Assembly: GCA_003221695.1 (NCBI GenBank)
Contig: QHSX01000069.1
Location: 1-64,000, forward strand
Source of the DNA: Candidatus Rokuibacteriota bacterium
GTDB lineage: Bacteria > Methylomirabilota > Methylomirabilia > Rokubacteriales > CSP1-6
Length of the DNA stretch: 64,000 nt
Direction: 5' to 3'
Shown here piece after piece: positions 47,916 to 60,631 of this stretch. The position numbers were made by a program, and so were the translations under genes. The notes beneath the pieces are model-generated. The model had not been told where the DNA came from. It did no database searches and saw only the letters and a list, made by a program, of their open reading frames with translations. How positions within the stretch are numbered: position 1 is the stretch's first letter; each line of letters starts with the position of its first letter.

Positions 47916-49607
47916 ATGGAAAAGCGCGCGATCATCGCCGCCGTCCTCATGGCAGCGCTCCTCCTGGTCTACCAGATGTTCTTCTTCCCGACGTCCCAGG
48001 AAGCGCCAGCGCCGAAGGCGCCCGCGCAGACGGCGCCGGCGACTCCCCTGCCCGCCCCGCCGCCTCCGGTTCCTGCGGCGGCCGCCATGCCGCGGCCGCC
48101 CGGGCCGCGGCCCCCCCAGCGGCTCGCCGTCGTGGAGACGCCGCTGTACGACGCCGTGGTGTCGAGCGAGGGGGCAAAGCTGCAGGCGTTCGTCCTGAAG
48201 TACCGGGGAGAGAAGCCGATGGTCATCGTCGGCGACCTCGGCCCGGCCGGATTGCTGATCTCCGCCGACGCCAGCCGCCCCCCCGACGTCGTCCCGATGG
48301 CGTTCAGCACCGAGCGAATCGCGGTGGGCGCGGAGCGTCCGACGCAGGACCTGGTCCTGACGGGTGAGCTGGACGGACTCCGCGTTCGTCAGCGCCTCAC
48401 GTTCCGAGCCGACGACTTCGCCATCGACGTGTCCCTACGCGTGGAGAACGTCACCCGCGCTCCGCGCACGATCACCCTCGCTCTGCCATGGCTTACCCGG
48501 GAGGCGTGGCACGCGACGCCGGAAAAGTTCCAGGGTCAGCACCCGACGGAGATCGTCTGGTCGCCGAACGGCCACGTCGAGCGCGTCGAAGACCTGACCG
48601 CCGTCGGCGAGCGGATCAGCGACGGCGAATGGATTGCCCTGGGGAGCGTCTGGTACGTCGAGGCGCTCATCCCCCAGACGCCGGGCTTCAAGCTCGTGGC
48701 CACCAGCGAGGGGAAGTTGCCCGAGGCGAAAAACGGCGACAAGGCGCCCGCGGGCCGCGCGAGCATCGCCCTCCGCGCGACGCCAACGATCCCGCCGGGC
48801 CAGGCGTGGGAGGGTGGCGCGCTCATCTACGCCGGGCCGAAGGAGTACGAGCGGCTCCGGGCGCACGGGCTCCAGGAGACGATCAACTTCGGCGGCTTCC
48901 CGCTGCCGCGCCGCTGGGGCGGCCTGCCGATGGAATGGCTCGGGGTGCCGATTCTGTTCTTGATGAACTGGGTCTACAAGTACGTCGGTAACTACGGTGT
49001 CGCGATCATCCTGTTAACCGTGCTCACGCGCGTCCTCTTCTACCCGCTGACGGTCAAGAGCATGCGGTCGATGAAGGCGATGCAGGCCTTGCAGCCTCAA
49101 GTCAACGCGCTCCGCAACAAGCACAAGAGCGACCCGCAGCGGCTGCAGAAGGAGACGCTCGAGCTCTACCGGAAATACAACGTGAATCCGATGGGCGGAT
49201 GCCTGCCGATGGTCGCCCAGGTTCCGATCTTCTACGGCCTCTACCTGGCGCTGTCGCTCGCCGTGGAGCTGCAGAACGCGAAGTTCCTCTGCCTCGGGCG
49301 ATTCTTCGGGGTCGACCTGTGGATCTGTGACCTCGCGGCCCACGATCCGACGTACGTTTTACCGGTCCTGATGGGTGTCACGATGTTCATCCAGCAGAAG
49401 ATGTCGCCGACCTCGGGCGATCCCCGCCAGGCGAAGATGATGCTCGTCATGCCGTTCGTCTTCACGTTCATGTTCCTGAATCTGCCGTCGGGGCTCGTAC
49501 TCTACTGGACGGTGTCGAACATCCTCCAGATCACCCAGCAACGGTTGATGGACCGCCCAGCGCGTGCGCGCGCCGGGCGGGAGGCCAAGGACGCCGGCCG
49601 GGCCTGA
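47916..49607 (+). CDS. yidC: Membrane protein insertase YidC
   Basis: From ATG 47916 the product has 563 residues. An N-terminal transmembrane anchor (MEKRAIIAAVLMAALLLVYQ) and a proline-rich linker lead to a large periplasmic beta domain (to about residue 330). Five conserved helices form the insertase core (WVYKYVGNYGVAIILLTVLTRVLFYPLTVKSMRSM with the catalytic Arg region, then LPSGLVLYWTVSNILQI). It inserts inner-membrane proteins with or without Sec, including F0 subunits. GTG 47910 is an alternative start. Confidence 0.97.
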   Translation: MEKRAIIAAVLMAALLLVYQMFFFPTSQEAPAPKAPAQTAPATPLPAPPPPVPAAAAMPRPPGPRPPQRLAVVETPLYDAVVSSEGAKLQAFVLKYRGEKPMVIVGDLGPAGLLISADASRPPDVVPMAFSTERIAVGAERPTQDLVLTGELDGLRVRQRLTFRADDFAIDVSLRVENVTRAPRTITLALPWLTREAWHATPEKFQGQHPTEIVWSPNGHVERVEDLTAVGERISDGEWIALGSVWYVEALIPQTPGFKLVATSEGKLPEAKNGDKAPAGRASIALRATPTIPPGQAWEGGALIYAGPKEYERLRAHGLQETINFGGFPLPRRWGGLPMEWLGVPILFLMNWVYKYVGNYGVAIILLTVLTRVLFYPLTVKSMRSMKAMQALQPQVNALRNKHKSDPQRLQKETLELYRKYNVNPMGGCLPMVAQVPIFYGLYLALSLAVELQNAKFLCLGRFFGVDLWICDLAAHDPTYVLPVLMGVTMFIQQKMSPTSGDPRQAKMMLVMPFVFTFMFLNLPSGLVLYWTVSNILQITQQRLMDRPARARAGREAKDAGRA

Positions 49608-49635
49608 TCCGGCGCCTCACGCCTGCCTCCGATCG

Positions 49636-50256
49636 GTGGCCGATCCTCTTACGCGTCTGGCCGAAGGCGCCCACGGCATTCTCCGCCGCTCGCTGACATC
49701 TCTTGAGCTCGACCTATTCGACAAATATCTGAAATTATTACTGAAATGGCAAAAATCTCAGAGGCTCATCGGCTCAGCGGAGCCCCACTGGATCGTCGAC
49801 AAGCTGTTGCTCGATAGCTTGCTCTTTCTCGAGGTGCTGCCCCGCCCGCTTCGTACCCTGCTCGATCTCGGCTCGGGTGCCGGCCTTCCCGGGATTCCGC
49901 TCAAGATCGTCCTGGGTGAGGTCGAGCTCGTTCTCGTCGAATCGCGCCAGAAGCGCGTTTCGTTCCTCTCGAGCGCAATACGAGAGCTTGGGCTCGAGCA
50001 TGCGCGCGTCCTCGCCCGACGGGTCGAGGACGCCATAGAGGAGCTTCAGAGTGGATTCGACGCCGTCGTCATGCGCTGCGCCGGCGACCCTGGGGCTCTC
50101 ATGACGGTCGCTGCCCGGCTGGTCGTCAGACCGGGTGGCGTCGTCGTCGCCTCCGGTCCGCCGAGGCCCCGGCCGTTGCCCATCGGCGAGTGGATAACAG
50201 TCGAAGCCGGCAGAGGACGACCACTTCGGAGGTTCGCGGTCTTCCGAAATTCTTGA
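49636..50256 (+). CDS. rsmG: 16S rRNA (guanine-527-N7)-methyltransferase RsmG
   Basis: GTG 49636 gives 206 residues. The helical N-terminus FDKYLKLLLKWQKSQRLIGS and the SAM-binding motif LLDLGSGAGLPGIPLKIV are typical of GidB/RsmG; VELVLVESRQKRVSFLSSAIRELGL is the next strand-helix. The usual neighbours jag, mnmE and mnmG are absent between yidC and this gene. A stretch near 49720-49760 is notably AT-rich for the window. Confidence 0.93.
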   Translation: MADPLTRLAEGAHGILRRSLTSLELDLFDKYLKLLLKWQKSQRLIGSAEPHWIVDKLLLDSLLFLEVLPRPLRTLLDLGSGAGLPGIPLKIVLGEVELVLVESRQKRVSFLSSAIRELGLEHARVLARRVEDAIEELQSGFDAVVMRCAGDPGALMTVAARLVVRPGGVVVASGPPRPRPLPIGEWITVEAGRGRPLRRFAVFRNS

Positions 50257-50281
50257 CCCCGACGGCACGCTCCCTTGACAA

Positions 50282-50343
50282 TGTTCTTCGTGGAACACCA
50301 CGCGTGGGCACGTCATGTGATTGGTAATGTTGTACGTGGAACG
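50282..50343. other. Two parS-like sites upstream of parA
   Basis: TGTTCTTCGTGGAACA (50282-50297) matches 14/16 and TGTTGTACGTGGAACG (50328-50343) matches 13/16 of the palindrome TGTTCCACGTGGAACA known from ParB systems. A perfect 10-bp palindrome CCACGCGTGG (50298-50307) lies beside the first. They fill the 92-base rsmG-parA gap. Confidence 0.6.
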
Positions 50344-50348
50344 CTCCA

Positions 50349-51110
50349 ATAGCTAGGATCCTCGCGGTCGTCAATCAGAAAGGCGGCGTTGGGAAGACGA
50401 CCACCGCCGTCAACCTCGCGGCCGGCTTCGCCCTTGCCGAGCGCCCTACCCTCCTGGTGGATCTGGACCCTCAGGGCAACGCCACGACAGGACTGGGTGT
50501 TCAAAAGTCCGGACTCTATCCCACCGTCTATCACGTCATCCTCGGCAACGAGGCCACCGAGAAGGCTGTTCGCGAGACCGGGCTGGCGCACCTACGACTG
50601 CTCCCGTCCGACATCGACCTCGTCGGTGCCGAGATCGAGCTGGTGTCCGTTGACCAGCGCGAGTATCGCTTGAGAGTCGCACTCGAGCCCGTGGCCCAGG
50701 CCTACGACTTCGTGATCGTCGACTGTCCCCCGTCGCTTGGCCTGCTGACGATCAACGCACTCGCGGCCGCCGACCGGGTCCTCGTGCCCCTGCAGTGCGA
50801 GTTCTACGCGCTTGAGGGACTCACCCATCTCCTCAAAACCATCAGGCTCGTCCGCGAGCGCTTGAATCCACGCCTCTCGGTCGAGGGCATCGTGCTCACG
50901 ATGTTCGACGGACGGACGAGCCTGGCTCTCCAGATCCGCGATGAGGTGCATCGCTACTTCCCGGGCGAGATCTTCGACACGGTGATTCCGCGCAACGTGC
51001 GGCTCTCAGAGGCCCCGAGCTACGGGAAGCCCGTAATGCTGCATGATCTGCGATCGAGCGGCTCCGTCGCATATCTCGAACTCACGGGGGAGGTCCTCAA
51101 GCATGAATAG
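50349..51110 (+). CDS. parA: Chromosome partitioning ATPase ParA (ATA start)
   Basis: Starting at ATA 50349 the protein has 253 residues, IARILAVVNQKGGVGKTTTA with the deviant Walker A (KGGVGKTT), then LVDLDPQGNATTGLG, DFVIVDCPPSLGLLT and VPLQCEFYALEGL. No ATG, GTG or TTG lies between an in-frame TAA at 50325 and the conserved core; the first standard start (GTG 50457) would delete the nucleotide site. The family usually opens with M-A-R-I, so an ATG to ATA change, or a sequence error, is implied. It drives origin segregation with ParB. Confidence 0.93.
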   Translation: MARILAVVNQKGGVGKTTTAVNLAAGFALAERPTLLVDLDPQGNATTGLGVQKSGLYPTVYHVILGNEATEKAVRETGLAHLRLLPSDIDLVGAEIELVSVDQREYRLRVALEPVAQAYDFVIVDCPPSLGLLTINALAAADRVLVPLQCEFYALEGLTHLLKTIRLVRERLNPRLSVEGIVLTMFDGRTSLALQIRDEVHRYFPGEIFDTVIPRNVRLSEAPSYGKPVMLHDLRSSGSVAYLELTGEVLKHE

Positions 51111-51957
51111 GCGAGGGCTCGGCCGCGGCCTTGGCGCTCTCCTTTCGGCCACGCCGGCTGCAGACGACGTTCTGATCGAGATCCCAGTCGACCAGATCGA
51201 GGCGAACCCGGCACAGCCGAGAAAATCATTTAGTCCCGAAGCCTTAGAAGAGCTCGTCACGTCGATCAGAGCGTCGGGGGTGATCCAGCCGGTCATCGTC
51301 CGGCACCGAGGGCCTGGCTATCAGCTCATCGCGGGTGAACGCCGCTGGCGCGCCGCGCGACAGGCGGGGCTAGAGCGCATCCCGGCGATCGTCCGCGACG
51401 CCACCGACGCCGAGAGCCTTGAGCTCGCGCTCGTCGAGAATCTGCTCCGAGAAGACCTGAACCCGATCGACGAGGCCGAGGCCTACGAGAAGCTCCTCGG
51501 CCAGTTCGGCTGGACACAGGAAGAGCTCGCCGGGCGGATCGGCCGCGACCGCAGCTCGATCGCGAACTCGCTCCGCCTGCTGCGACTGCCGGAGGAGATC
51601 CAGGCGGATCTGCGCGGAGGGCGCCTCACGATGGGGCACGCGCGAGCGCTTCTCGCGCTGACGAACCCGGCGGATCAGCTCAGGCTGCGTGACGACATTC
51701 TCGCGCACGCGTGGTCCGTCAGGGCGACGGAGGACTCGATTCGCGCCCTCGAGGAGGCGGCCCGCCCGCGCGGCGCCGCGCCGCGCACAGGGCGTCGGCG
51801 TTCCCCCGAGCTGGCCGCGCTCGAAGCCGGGCTCCAGCGAGCGCTGATGACCCGCGTACGGATCGTCGGCAGCGAGCGCAAGGGCAAGATCGAGGTCGTC
51901 TACGCGACAGGGGAAGAGCTCGACCGGCTGACCGAGCTGCTCGGCGCGAGACACTGA
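51103..51957 (+). CDS. parB: Chromosome partitioning protein ParB (CTPase clamp)
   Basis: ATG 51103, overlapping the parA stop by 8 bases, gives 284 residues: NRRGLGRGLGALLS, then the N-terminal CTP-binding domain IPVDQIEANPAQPRKSFSPE with YQLIAGERRWRAARQAGL. A helix-turn-helix region follows (LAGRIGRDRSSIANSLRLLRLPEEIQ) and a C-terminal dimer domain. It binds parS and spreads along DNA. Two parS-like sites are just upstream of parA. Confidence 0.97.
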   Translation: MNRRGLGRGLGALLSATPAADDVLIEIPVDQIEANPAQPRKSFSPEALEELVTSIRASGVIQPVIVRHRGPGYQLIAGERRWRAARQAGLERIPAIVRDATDAESLELALVENLLREDLNPIDEAEAYEKLLGQFGWTQEELAGRIGRDRSSIANSLRLLRLPEEIQADLRGGRLTMGHARALLALTNPADQLRLRDDILAHAWSVRATEDSIRALEEAARPRGAAPRTGRRRSPELAALEAGLQRALMTRVRIVGSERKGKIEVVYATGEELDRLTELLGARH

Positions 51958-51983
51958 GTCGGAGAGCGTCTACACTCTGGGGC

Positions 51984-53066
51984 ATGGCCGAGCGAATCGT
52001 CGTCGGGATGAGCGGGGGTGTCGACTCCTCCGTCGCCGCCGCGCTACTCGTCGAGCAGGGCGGGGACGTTGTCGGCGTCACCCTGCGCGTCTGGCCTTGG
52101 TCGGAGCCCGCCGAGCCGACGAAGCGCTTCGGGAGCTGCTGTGGGACGGACTCGTCGGACGATGCACGGCACGTCGCCCGCGCCCTCGGGATCCCCTACT
52201 ACCTCCTCAACATCGAGAGGGAGTTCGATCACGCCGTCGTCGGTCCATTCGCCGACGCGTACCGACGGGGTGAGACCCCGGTCCCGTGCCTCGCCTGCAA
52301 CAGTGAGTTGAAATTCGGCTCGCTCCTGCGACGCGCCAGAGCCTGGGAGGCGGCGGCCGTCGCGACGGGCCATTACGCGCGCGTGACCCGCGACGCGGCG
52401 ACGGGACGCTACCTGCTCCTGCGCGCCGTGGACCCGCGGAAGGATCAGACCGACTTCCTCTGGCCGCTCACGCAGACGCAGCTCGCCGCGGCGCGGTTTC
52501 CCGTCGGCGACCTGACGAAGGACGAGGTGCGCGCTCACGCGCGGCGCCTCGGGCTGGTGACGGCGGACAAGCCCGAGAGCCAGGAAATCTGCTTCGTCCC
52601 GGACGACGACTACCGTGGCTTCCTGCGCCGCCGTGAGCCCGGTGTGTTCCGCCCCGGCCCCATCGTCGACCGCCAGGGCAGGGTGCTCGGGATGCACGGC
52701 GGCGTCGCCGGCTACACCATCGGGCAGAAGAAGGGGCTCGGCCTCGCGGTAGGGCGGTCGCTCTACGTCGTCGACCTCGATCCCGAGCGAGCCACCGTCG
52801 TGGTCGGCGGCTCGGCCGATCTGGAGCGTGACCGGCTCGTGGCGCGCGCGGTGAACTTTATCTCGTGCTCTCCGCCGAGCGCCGCGATGCGCGTCGAGGC
52901 GAAGATCCGCCACAGCCACGCGCCCGCGCCGGCCACGGTGCGCATGGTCGACGCGGACACGGCCGAGGTCGTGTTCGACGAGCCGCAGCGGGCCATCGCG
53001 CCGGGGCAGTCGGTGGTCTGGTACCGGGGCGAGTGCGTGGTCGGCGGCGGCGTGATCGCGCGGTAG
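51984..53066 (+). CDS. mnmA: tRNA-specific 2-thiouridylase MnmA
   Basis: ATG 51984 gives 360 residues starting MAERIVVGMSGGVDSSVAAALL (PP-loop). The catalytic cysteines lie in VPCLACNSELKFG and SQEICFVPDDDYRGFL, and GYTIGQKKGLGLA marks the central domain. It thiolates U34 of tRNA Lys, Glu and Gln. It lies 26 bases after parB and before the ATP synthase promoter; its partners mnmE and mnmG are not in the window. Confidence 0.95.
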   Translation: MAERIVVGMSGGVDSSVAAALLVEQGGDVVGVTLRVWPWSEPAEPTKRFGSCCGTDSSDDARHVARALGIPYYLLNIEREFDHAVVGPFADAYRRGETPVPCLACNSELKFGSLLRRARAWEAAAVATGHYARVTRDAATGRYLLLRAVDPRKDQTDFLWPLTQTQLAAARFPVGDLTKDEVRAHARRLGLVTADKPESQEICFVPDDDYRGFLRRREPGVFRPGPIVDRQGRVLGMHGGVAGYTIGQKKGLGLAVGRSLYVVDLDPERATVVVGGSADLERDRLVARAVNFISCSPPSAAMRVEAKIRHSHAPAPATVRMVDADTAEVVFDEPQRAIAPGQSVVWYRGECVVGGGVIAR

Positions 53067-53081
53067 CTTGTCCGCCGGCGA

Positions 53082-53110
53082 TTGACACCGAGCGGGTCGC
53101 GTGATAGTTT
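53082..53110 (+). promoter_or_regulatory. Promoter of the ATP synthase operon
   Basis: A perfect TTGACA (53082-53087) is followed after 17 bases by TAGTTT (53105-53110), with TG one base before it as an extended -10. Transcription would start near 53117, about 38 bases before the atpF ATG, which follows GGGAGAG. Confidence 0.6.
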
Positions 53111-53154
53111 TCACAAACCTTCGCGAGCAGCACGAGACCAGGGAGAGCCTCCTT

Positions 53155-53757
53155 ATGTGTCGGCGTGAGCGCAACTGGACGGGCGCGATCGTGTGCGCCG
53201 GCGCCCTGCTCCTCGCGGGATGGGCGTTCCAGGGACCCGGTGTCGCCTGGGCGGCGGAAGGCGGACACGAAGGCGGCCTCGTCAGCCTCGACAGGTCGCT
53301 GATCGTCCAGGTCGTCAACTTCCTCATCCTGCTCGTCATCCTGCAACGGCTCCTCTACAAGCCCTTCCTCGCGAAGATGCAGGAGCGGACCGCCGCCATC
53401 CAGAAGTCGCTCGAGGAGGCGCAGGCCGCGCGCGCCGAGGCCGCGCGTCAGCAGGAGGAGAACGAGGCGCGCCTGCGCGCCGCCCACGCCGAGGCGGCCG
53501 CGATCCGCGCCCAGGCCCTGAAGGAGGCCGCGGAGGAGCAAAAGCGCCTCGTCGGCGCGGCCCGCGCGGAGTCGCAGCGGCTGATCGACAGCGCGCGCGC
53601 GCAGCTGGAGGCGGACGTCCGGCGCGCGCGCGACGAGCTGCGGCGCGAGGTCGCGGAGCTCGCCACCCTGGTGGCCGAGAAGCTCGTGCGCAAGAGCCTA
53701 CGGGACGAGGATCACCGGCGCCTCCTCGCCGAGGCGATCGCAAAGGTCGGCGACTAG
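53155..53757 (+). CDS. atpF: ATP synthase F0 subunit b
   Basis: A 200-residue protein. After an N-terminal hydrophobic, signal-like segment (AIVCAGALLLAGWAFQGPGVAWAAE) comes the membrane helix VQVVNFLILLVILQRLLYKPFLAKM. A long alanine- and charge-rich coiled coil follows (about 80-190), the peripheral stalk. The extra N-terminal segment is longer than in E. coli b and resembles the cleavable leader of some deltaproteobacterial b subunits. Only one b-type gene is seen. Subunits a and c are not encoded nearby. Confidence 0.93.
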   Translation: MCRRERNWTGAIVCAGALLLAGWAFQGPGVAWAAEGGHEGGLVSLDRSLIVQVVNFLILLVILQRLLYKPFLAKMQERTAAIQKSLEEAQAARAEAARQQEENEARLRAAHAEAAAIRAQALKEAAEEQKRLVGAARAESQRLIDSARAQLEADVRRARDELRREVAELATLVAEKLVRKSLRDEDHRRLLAEAIAKVGD

Positions 53758-54306
53758 GTGGCCGTGGCAGAGCGCGTCGACCGCTCCTACGCGAAGGCGT
53801 TGTTCGCGCTCGCGCAGGAGCGCGGCCAGGCCGACACGGTCCTGCGCGAGCTCGCCGCCGCGGCGGACCTGTTCGCCCGGGAGCCCGAGCTCCGCGCCTT
53901 CCTGAGCCGCCCCTGGGTCACCACGACGGTCAAGCGCGACGCGGCGGCGGAGGTCGCCGCGCGACTCGAGGTGGCGCCGCTCACGCGCGACTTCCTCGCG
54001 CGCGTCGCCGCCCACGGGCGGGCCGAGCGCCTGCCGTCCATCGCCGCCGCGTACCGCGAGCTCGTGGACGATGCCGCCGGGCGCGTGAGCGCGCGGGTGC
54101 GCACGGCCACGCCGCTCACCGCCGACGAGCGCGCGGCGCTGGCGGGCCGGTTGAGCCGGGTCACCGGCGGCAAGCAGGTGGTGCTCGAAGAGGCCGTGGA
54201 CGGGGCGCTCCTGGGCGGGTTCGTCGCGGAGATCGGCAGCCTCCTGGTAGATGGAAGTCTGGACGGCCAGCTGGCGCGGCTGCGCGAACGGCTGGTGAAG
54301 GGCTAG
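53758..54306 (+). CDS. atpH: ATP synthase F1 subunit delta
   Basis: A 182-residue stalk subunit that links b to the alpha/beta head. [26 protein letters not shown] is the standard N-terminal helix bundle, and [45 protein letters not shown] is the conserved C-terminal signature. GTG 53758 directly abuts the atpF stop; GTG 53764 is possible too. The downstream gap to atpA is 61 bases. Confidence 0.93.
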   Translation: MAVAERVDRSYAKALFALAQERGQADTVLRELAAAADLFAREPELRAFLSRPWVTTTVKRDAAAEVAARLEVAPLTRDFLARVAAHGRAERLPSIAAAYRELVDDAAGRVSARVRTATPLTADERAALAGRLSRVTGGKQVVLEEAVDGALLGGFVAEIGSLLVDGSLDGQLARLRERLVKG

Positions 54307-54367
54307 GCCGCGCTCGAGCGCGGGCGTCGCCCGCGCAACCCTCAAGAGGGGAGGTCCGGGGATAGCG

Positions 54368-58208
<3,841 letters not shown>

Positions 58209-58209
<1 letters not shown>

Positions 58210-58622
58210 TGGCCGAGCGGCTGACGCTGGAGCTCGCCACGCCGACGCGGCTCGTCGTCGCCGAGACCGCCGATGAGGTCGTGGTCCCCGGGATCGAGGG
58301 ATACTTTGGCGTCCTGCCCGGCCACGCCGCGTTCCTCACGACGCTCGGGACCGGCGCGGTCACGTACCGCATCGGGCGCGACGAGCACCCCCTGGCCGTG
58401 TCGGGTGGCTTCGCGGAGGTCCGGAACGATAAGGTCATCATTCTCGCCGACACGGCCGAGCGGCCTGATGAGATCGACCGCGCGCGCGCCGAGCAGGCCA
58501 GGGAGCGGGCAGAGCGCCGCCTGTCCGGACGAGGCGCCGAGGAAGCGATCGACTACGCGCGGGCGACGGCGGCGCTCTCCCGCGCGATGATCCGCCTCCA
58601 GACCGCCGCCCAGGCTCACTAG
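58209..58622 (+). CDS. atpC: ATP synthase F1 subunit epsilon
   Basis: A 137-residue rotor and regulatory subunit: LTLELATPTRLVVAETADEVVVPGIEGYFGVLPGHAAFLTTL is the N-terminal beta sandwich, followed by HPLAVSGGFAEVRNDKVIILADTAE and a two-helix C-terminal hairpin that can inhibit ATP hydrolysis. GTG 58209 shares a base with the atpD stop. It is the last gene of the atp cluster; 125 bases to the next gene hold no clear feature. Confidence 0.95.
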
Positions 58623-58747
58623 CCGGCTGCCCAGAGGGGAGGGCACTCCGCCTCCTCGGCTGAGCAGCGTGGCGGTCCGGCGTTCGATAACTCCGCGTCG
58701 CCGGGACCCCGGCCCTCTGGCATCGCGCTTGCGCCTGACTGGGCGCG

Positions 58748-59134
58748 ATGCCAACGATCCTGATCGCCGACGACGAGGCCAGCATCGTCGAGCTCGTGCG
58801 GGTGACCCTCGAGGACGGGCGGATCCAGATCATCGAGGCGCTCGACGGCGCGACGGCGCTCGCCCTCGCCGAGGCCCACCGGCCCGAACTGGTGCTCCTG
58901 GACGTGAACCTGCCCGACATGAGCGGCCTGGAGGTCTGCGCTCAGCTCCGGCGCGACGCGCGCTTCGCCGCGACGAAGATCGTGATGCTCACGGCGGCAG
59001 CGCAGGCCGACGACGTCAGGCGCGGGCTGGCCGCCGGCGCGGATCACTATCTGACGAAGCCCTTCTCACCGCTCGGATTGCTCGACCTGATCGAGACACT
59101 CCTGCCGTGCGCCATCGTATGGCAGCGCGGCTAG
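58748..59134 (+). CDS. Single-domain response regulator
   Basis: A 128-residue receiver: TILIADDEASIVELVRVTLED, phospho-acceptor in LVLLDVNLPDMSG, switch in IVMLTAAA and HYLTKPFSPLGLLDLIETLL. There is no output domain, but the next gene (HD-GYP phosphodiesterase) overlaps it, so this is probably the receiver half of a split RpfG-like regulator. First gene of a four-gene signalling operon that also encodes a histidine kinase. Confidence 0.9.
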   Translation: MPTILIADDEASIVELVRVTLEDGRIQIIEALDGATALALAEAHRPELVLLDVNLPDMSGLEVCAQLRRDARFAATKIVMLTAAAQADDVRRGLAAGADHYLTKPFSPLGLLDLIETLLPCAIVWQRG

Positions 59135-59877
59135 TGTCCGTCGCGTTTCCGGCCGGCGACGACCTGACGGCGGCCTACCGCCGGCTGAGCGCCGCGTACC
59201 AGCAGGCCCTCCGCTACGCCGAGGACGTCAAGCGGCTGTACCAGCAGGTGCAGCGCGCGATCTACCAGTCGCTCCTCGGCCTGGCCAACGCGCTCGAGGC
59301 GAAAGATGCGTACACGCGCGGCCACTCCGAGCGCGTCGGCGCCGCGAGTCGGAGCGTCGCGGCGGCGCTCGGGCTCCCGCCGCACGAGGTCGAGATCGTC
59401 GGCCAGGCCGGGCTCCTGCACGACATCGGGAAGATCGGCGTGCCCGAAGCGGTGCTGCGCAAGCGCGGCGAGCTCGATGACGCGGAGTGGGCGCTCATGC
59501 GAAAGCACCCGCTCACCGGCGCGCAGATCGTCTCGCCGTTCGAGTTCTTCGCCGCCGGCGCTCTCACGATCCGTCACCACCACGAGCGCCTCGACGGCAG
59601 CGGCTATCCCGACGGGCTCGCGGGCGAAGCCATCCCGATCGGCGCACGCATCGTCGCGGTCGCCGACGTGTACGATGCGCTCACGTCGGATCGGCCGTAT
59701 CGCGCCGCGCTGCCTCGCGACGCGGCGCTCGAGTACGTGGAGAGGCAGGCGGGCCGGACGCTCGACGGCCGCGTCGTGGCGGTCTTTGTCAAGCTGGCGG
59801 GAGCGAGCCCGTCGGCGAATCCGCATGTGGACGCTCGACCAGCCCTGGCGGCCACGCCGCCGGCCACTTCTCGCTGA
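59119..59877 (+). CDS. HD-GYP cyclic di-GMP phosphodiesterase
   Basis: A 252-residue protein with an N-terminal helix (LTAAYRRLSAAYQQALRYAEDVKRLYQQV) and an HD-GYP domain: DAYTRGHSERVG, LLHDIGKIGVPEAVL (HD), MRKHPLTGAQIV, HHHERLDGSGYPDGLAG (GYP) and DVYDALTSDRPYR. All metal-binding residues look intact, so it should degrade cyclic di-GMP. ATG 59119 overlaps the receiver gene; GTG 59134 (sharing one base with that stop) is an alternative. The last 25 residues are low complexity and overlap the next gene. Confidence 0.9.
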   Translation: MAARLVSVAFPAGDDLTAAYRRLSAAYQQALRYAEDVKRLYQQVQRAIYQSLLGLANALEAKDAYTRGHSERVGAASRSVAAALGLPPHEVEIVGQAGLLHDIGKIGVPEAVLRKRGELDDAEWALMRKHPLTGAQIVSPFEFFAAGALTIRHHHERLDGSGYPDGLAGEAIPIGARIVAVADVYDALTSDRPYRAALPRDAALEYVERQAGRTLDGRVVAVFVKLAGASPSANPHVDARPALAATPPATSR

Positions 59878-60631
59878 CACGCCGACGCGGCTGCTCGCGA
59901 CGCTCGCGGGCGCGGTCGCGACGGCGCTGCTGCTCGCGGGCCGAATACCGCTTCCGCCAGGAGCGCTGGGAGTGGTCGGCGTCGCCGCCGGCCAGGGCGC
60001 CCTGCTCGCGACCGCGCTCGCGTGGGCCGGATGTGGCACGCGGTCCGGGGTCGTCGCGATCGTCCTCCTCGGGGCGGCCGCGGCGGCCGCCGCACGCGGC
60101 CCCGCGGGCGCGCTCGCCTACCTGATCGTACCGCTGTGGGTCGCGTGGCTCGCGCGGCGTGGGCGCCTGGCCACGCTCGGCCTCGCGGGCCCGGTGCCGG
60201 GGCGGGCGCTCCTCGCGGCCGTCGCGCTCGGCGCCTTCCTCGGCGGCCACTTGCTCGTGTCCGCCTCGCTCACGCTCGGTGTGCGCCTCCGGCCTGGCCC
60301 GGGCGGGGTCCTTGCCGCCCTGGCCTACGACGCTGGGGCGAACGTGCTCGCCGCGGAGTGCTTCTTCCGCGGCGCTCTGTTCAACCGCGCCCAGCGCCGC
60401 TGGTCCTTCGCCACGGGGGTGGTCCTCGCGACGGCAGCGTACGTGGTGCGCTATCTCGTCGATCCGCTTCTGCCGAAGAGCATCGAGTGGGTCGTCGGCG
60501 CGGCGTTCTACCTCGCGCTGCTGGGCGCCGGGAACTGCTGGCTCTTCTGGTGGTCGGGAAGCCTCGTTCCCGGCGGCGTCGCCGCGCTCCTCTTCTTCGC
60601 GGCGTACCGGCTGCTCGGGACCGGCGCGTGA
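59825..60631 (+). CDS. CPBP-like intramembrane protein with altered active-site motif
   Basis: A 268-residue, very hydrophobic protein with about seven or eight helices. AAECFFRGALFNRAQRRWSF resembles motif 1 of CPBP/CAAX-type intramembrane proteases (EExxxRG), but the first glutamate is alanine. Other motifs are weakly visible, such as GNCWLFWWSGSLVPGGVAAL at the end. It may be a non-catalytic relative. It overlaps the HD-GYP gene by about 50 bases and the kinase start overlaps its stop. Confidence 0.6.
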   Translation: MWTLDQPWRPRRRPLLADTPTRLLATLAGAVATALLLAGRIPLPPGALGVVGVAAGQGALLATALAWAGCGTRSGVVAIVLLGAAAAAAARGPAGALAYLIVPLWVAWLARRGRLATLGLAGPVPGRALLAAVALGAFLGGHLLVSASLTLGVRLRPGPGGVLAALAYDAGANVLAAECFFRGALFNRAQRRWSFATGVVLATAAYVVRYLVDPLLPKSIEWVVGAAFYLALLGAGNCWLFWWSGSLVPGGVAALLFFAAYRLLGTGA

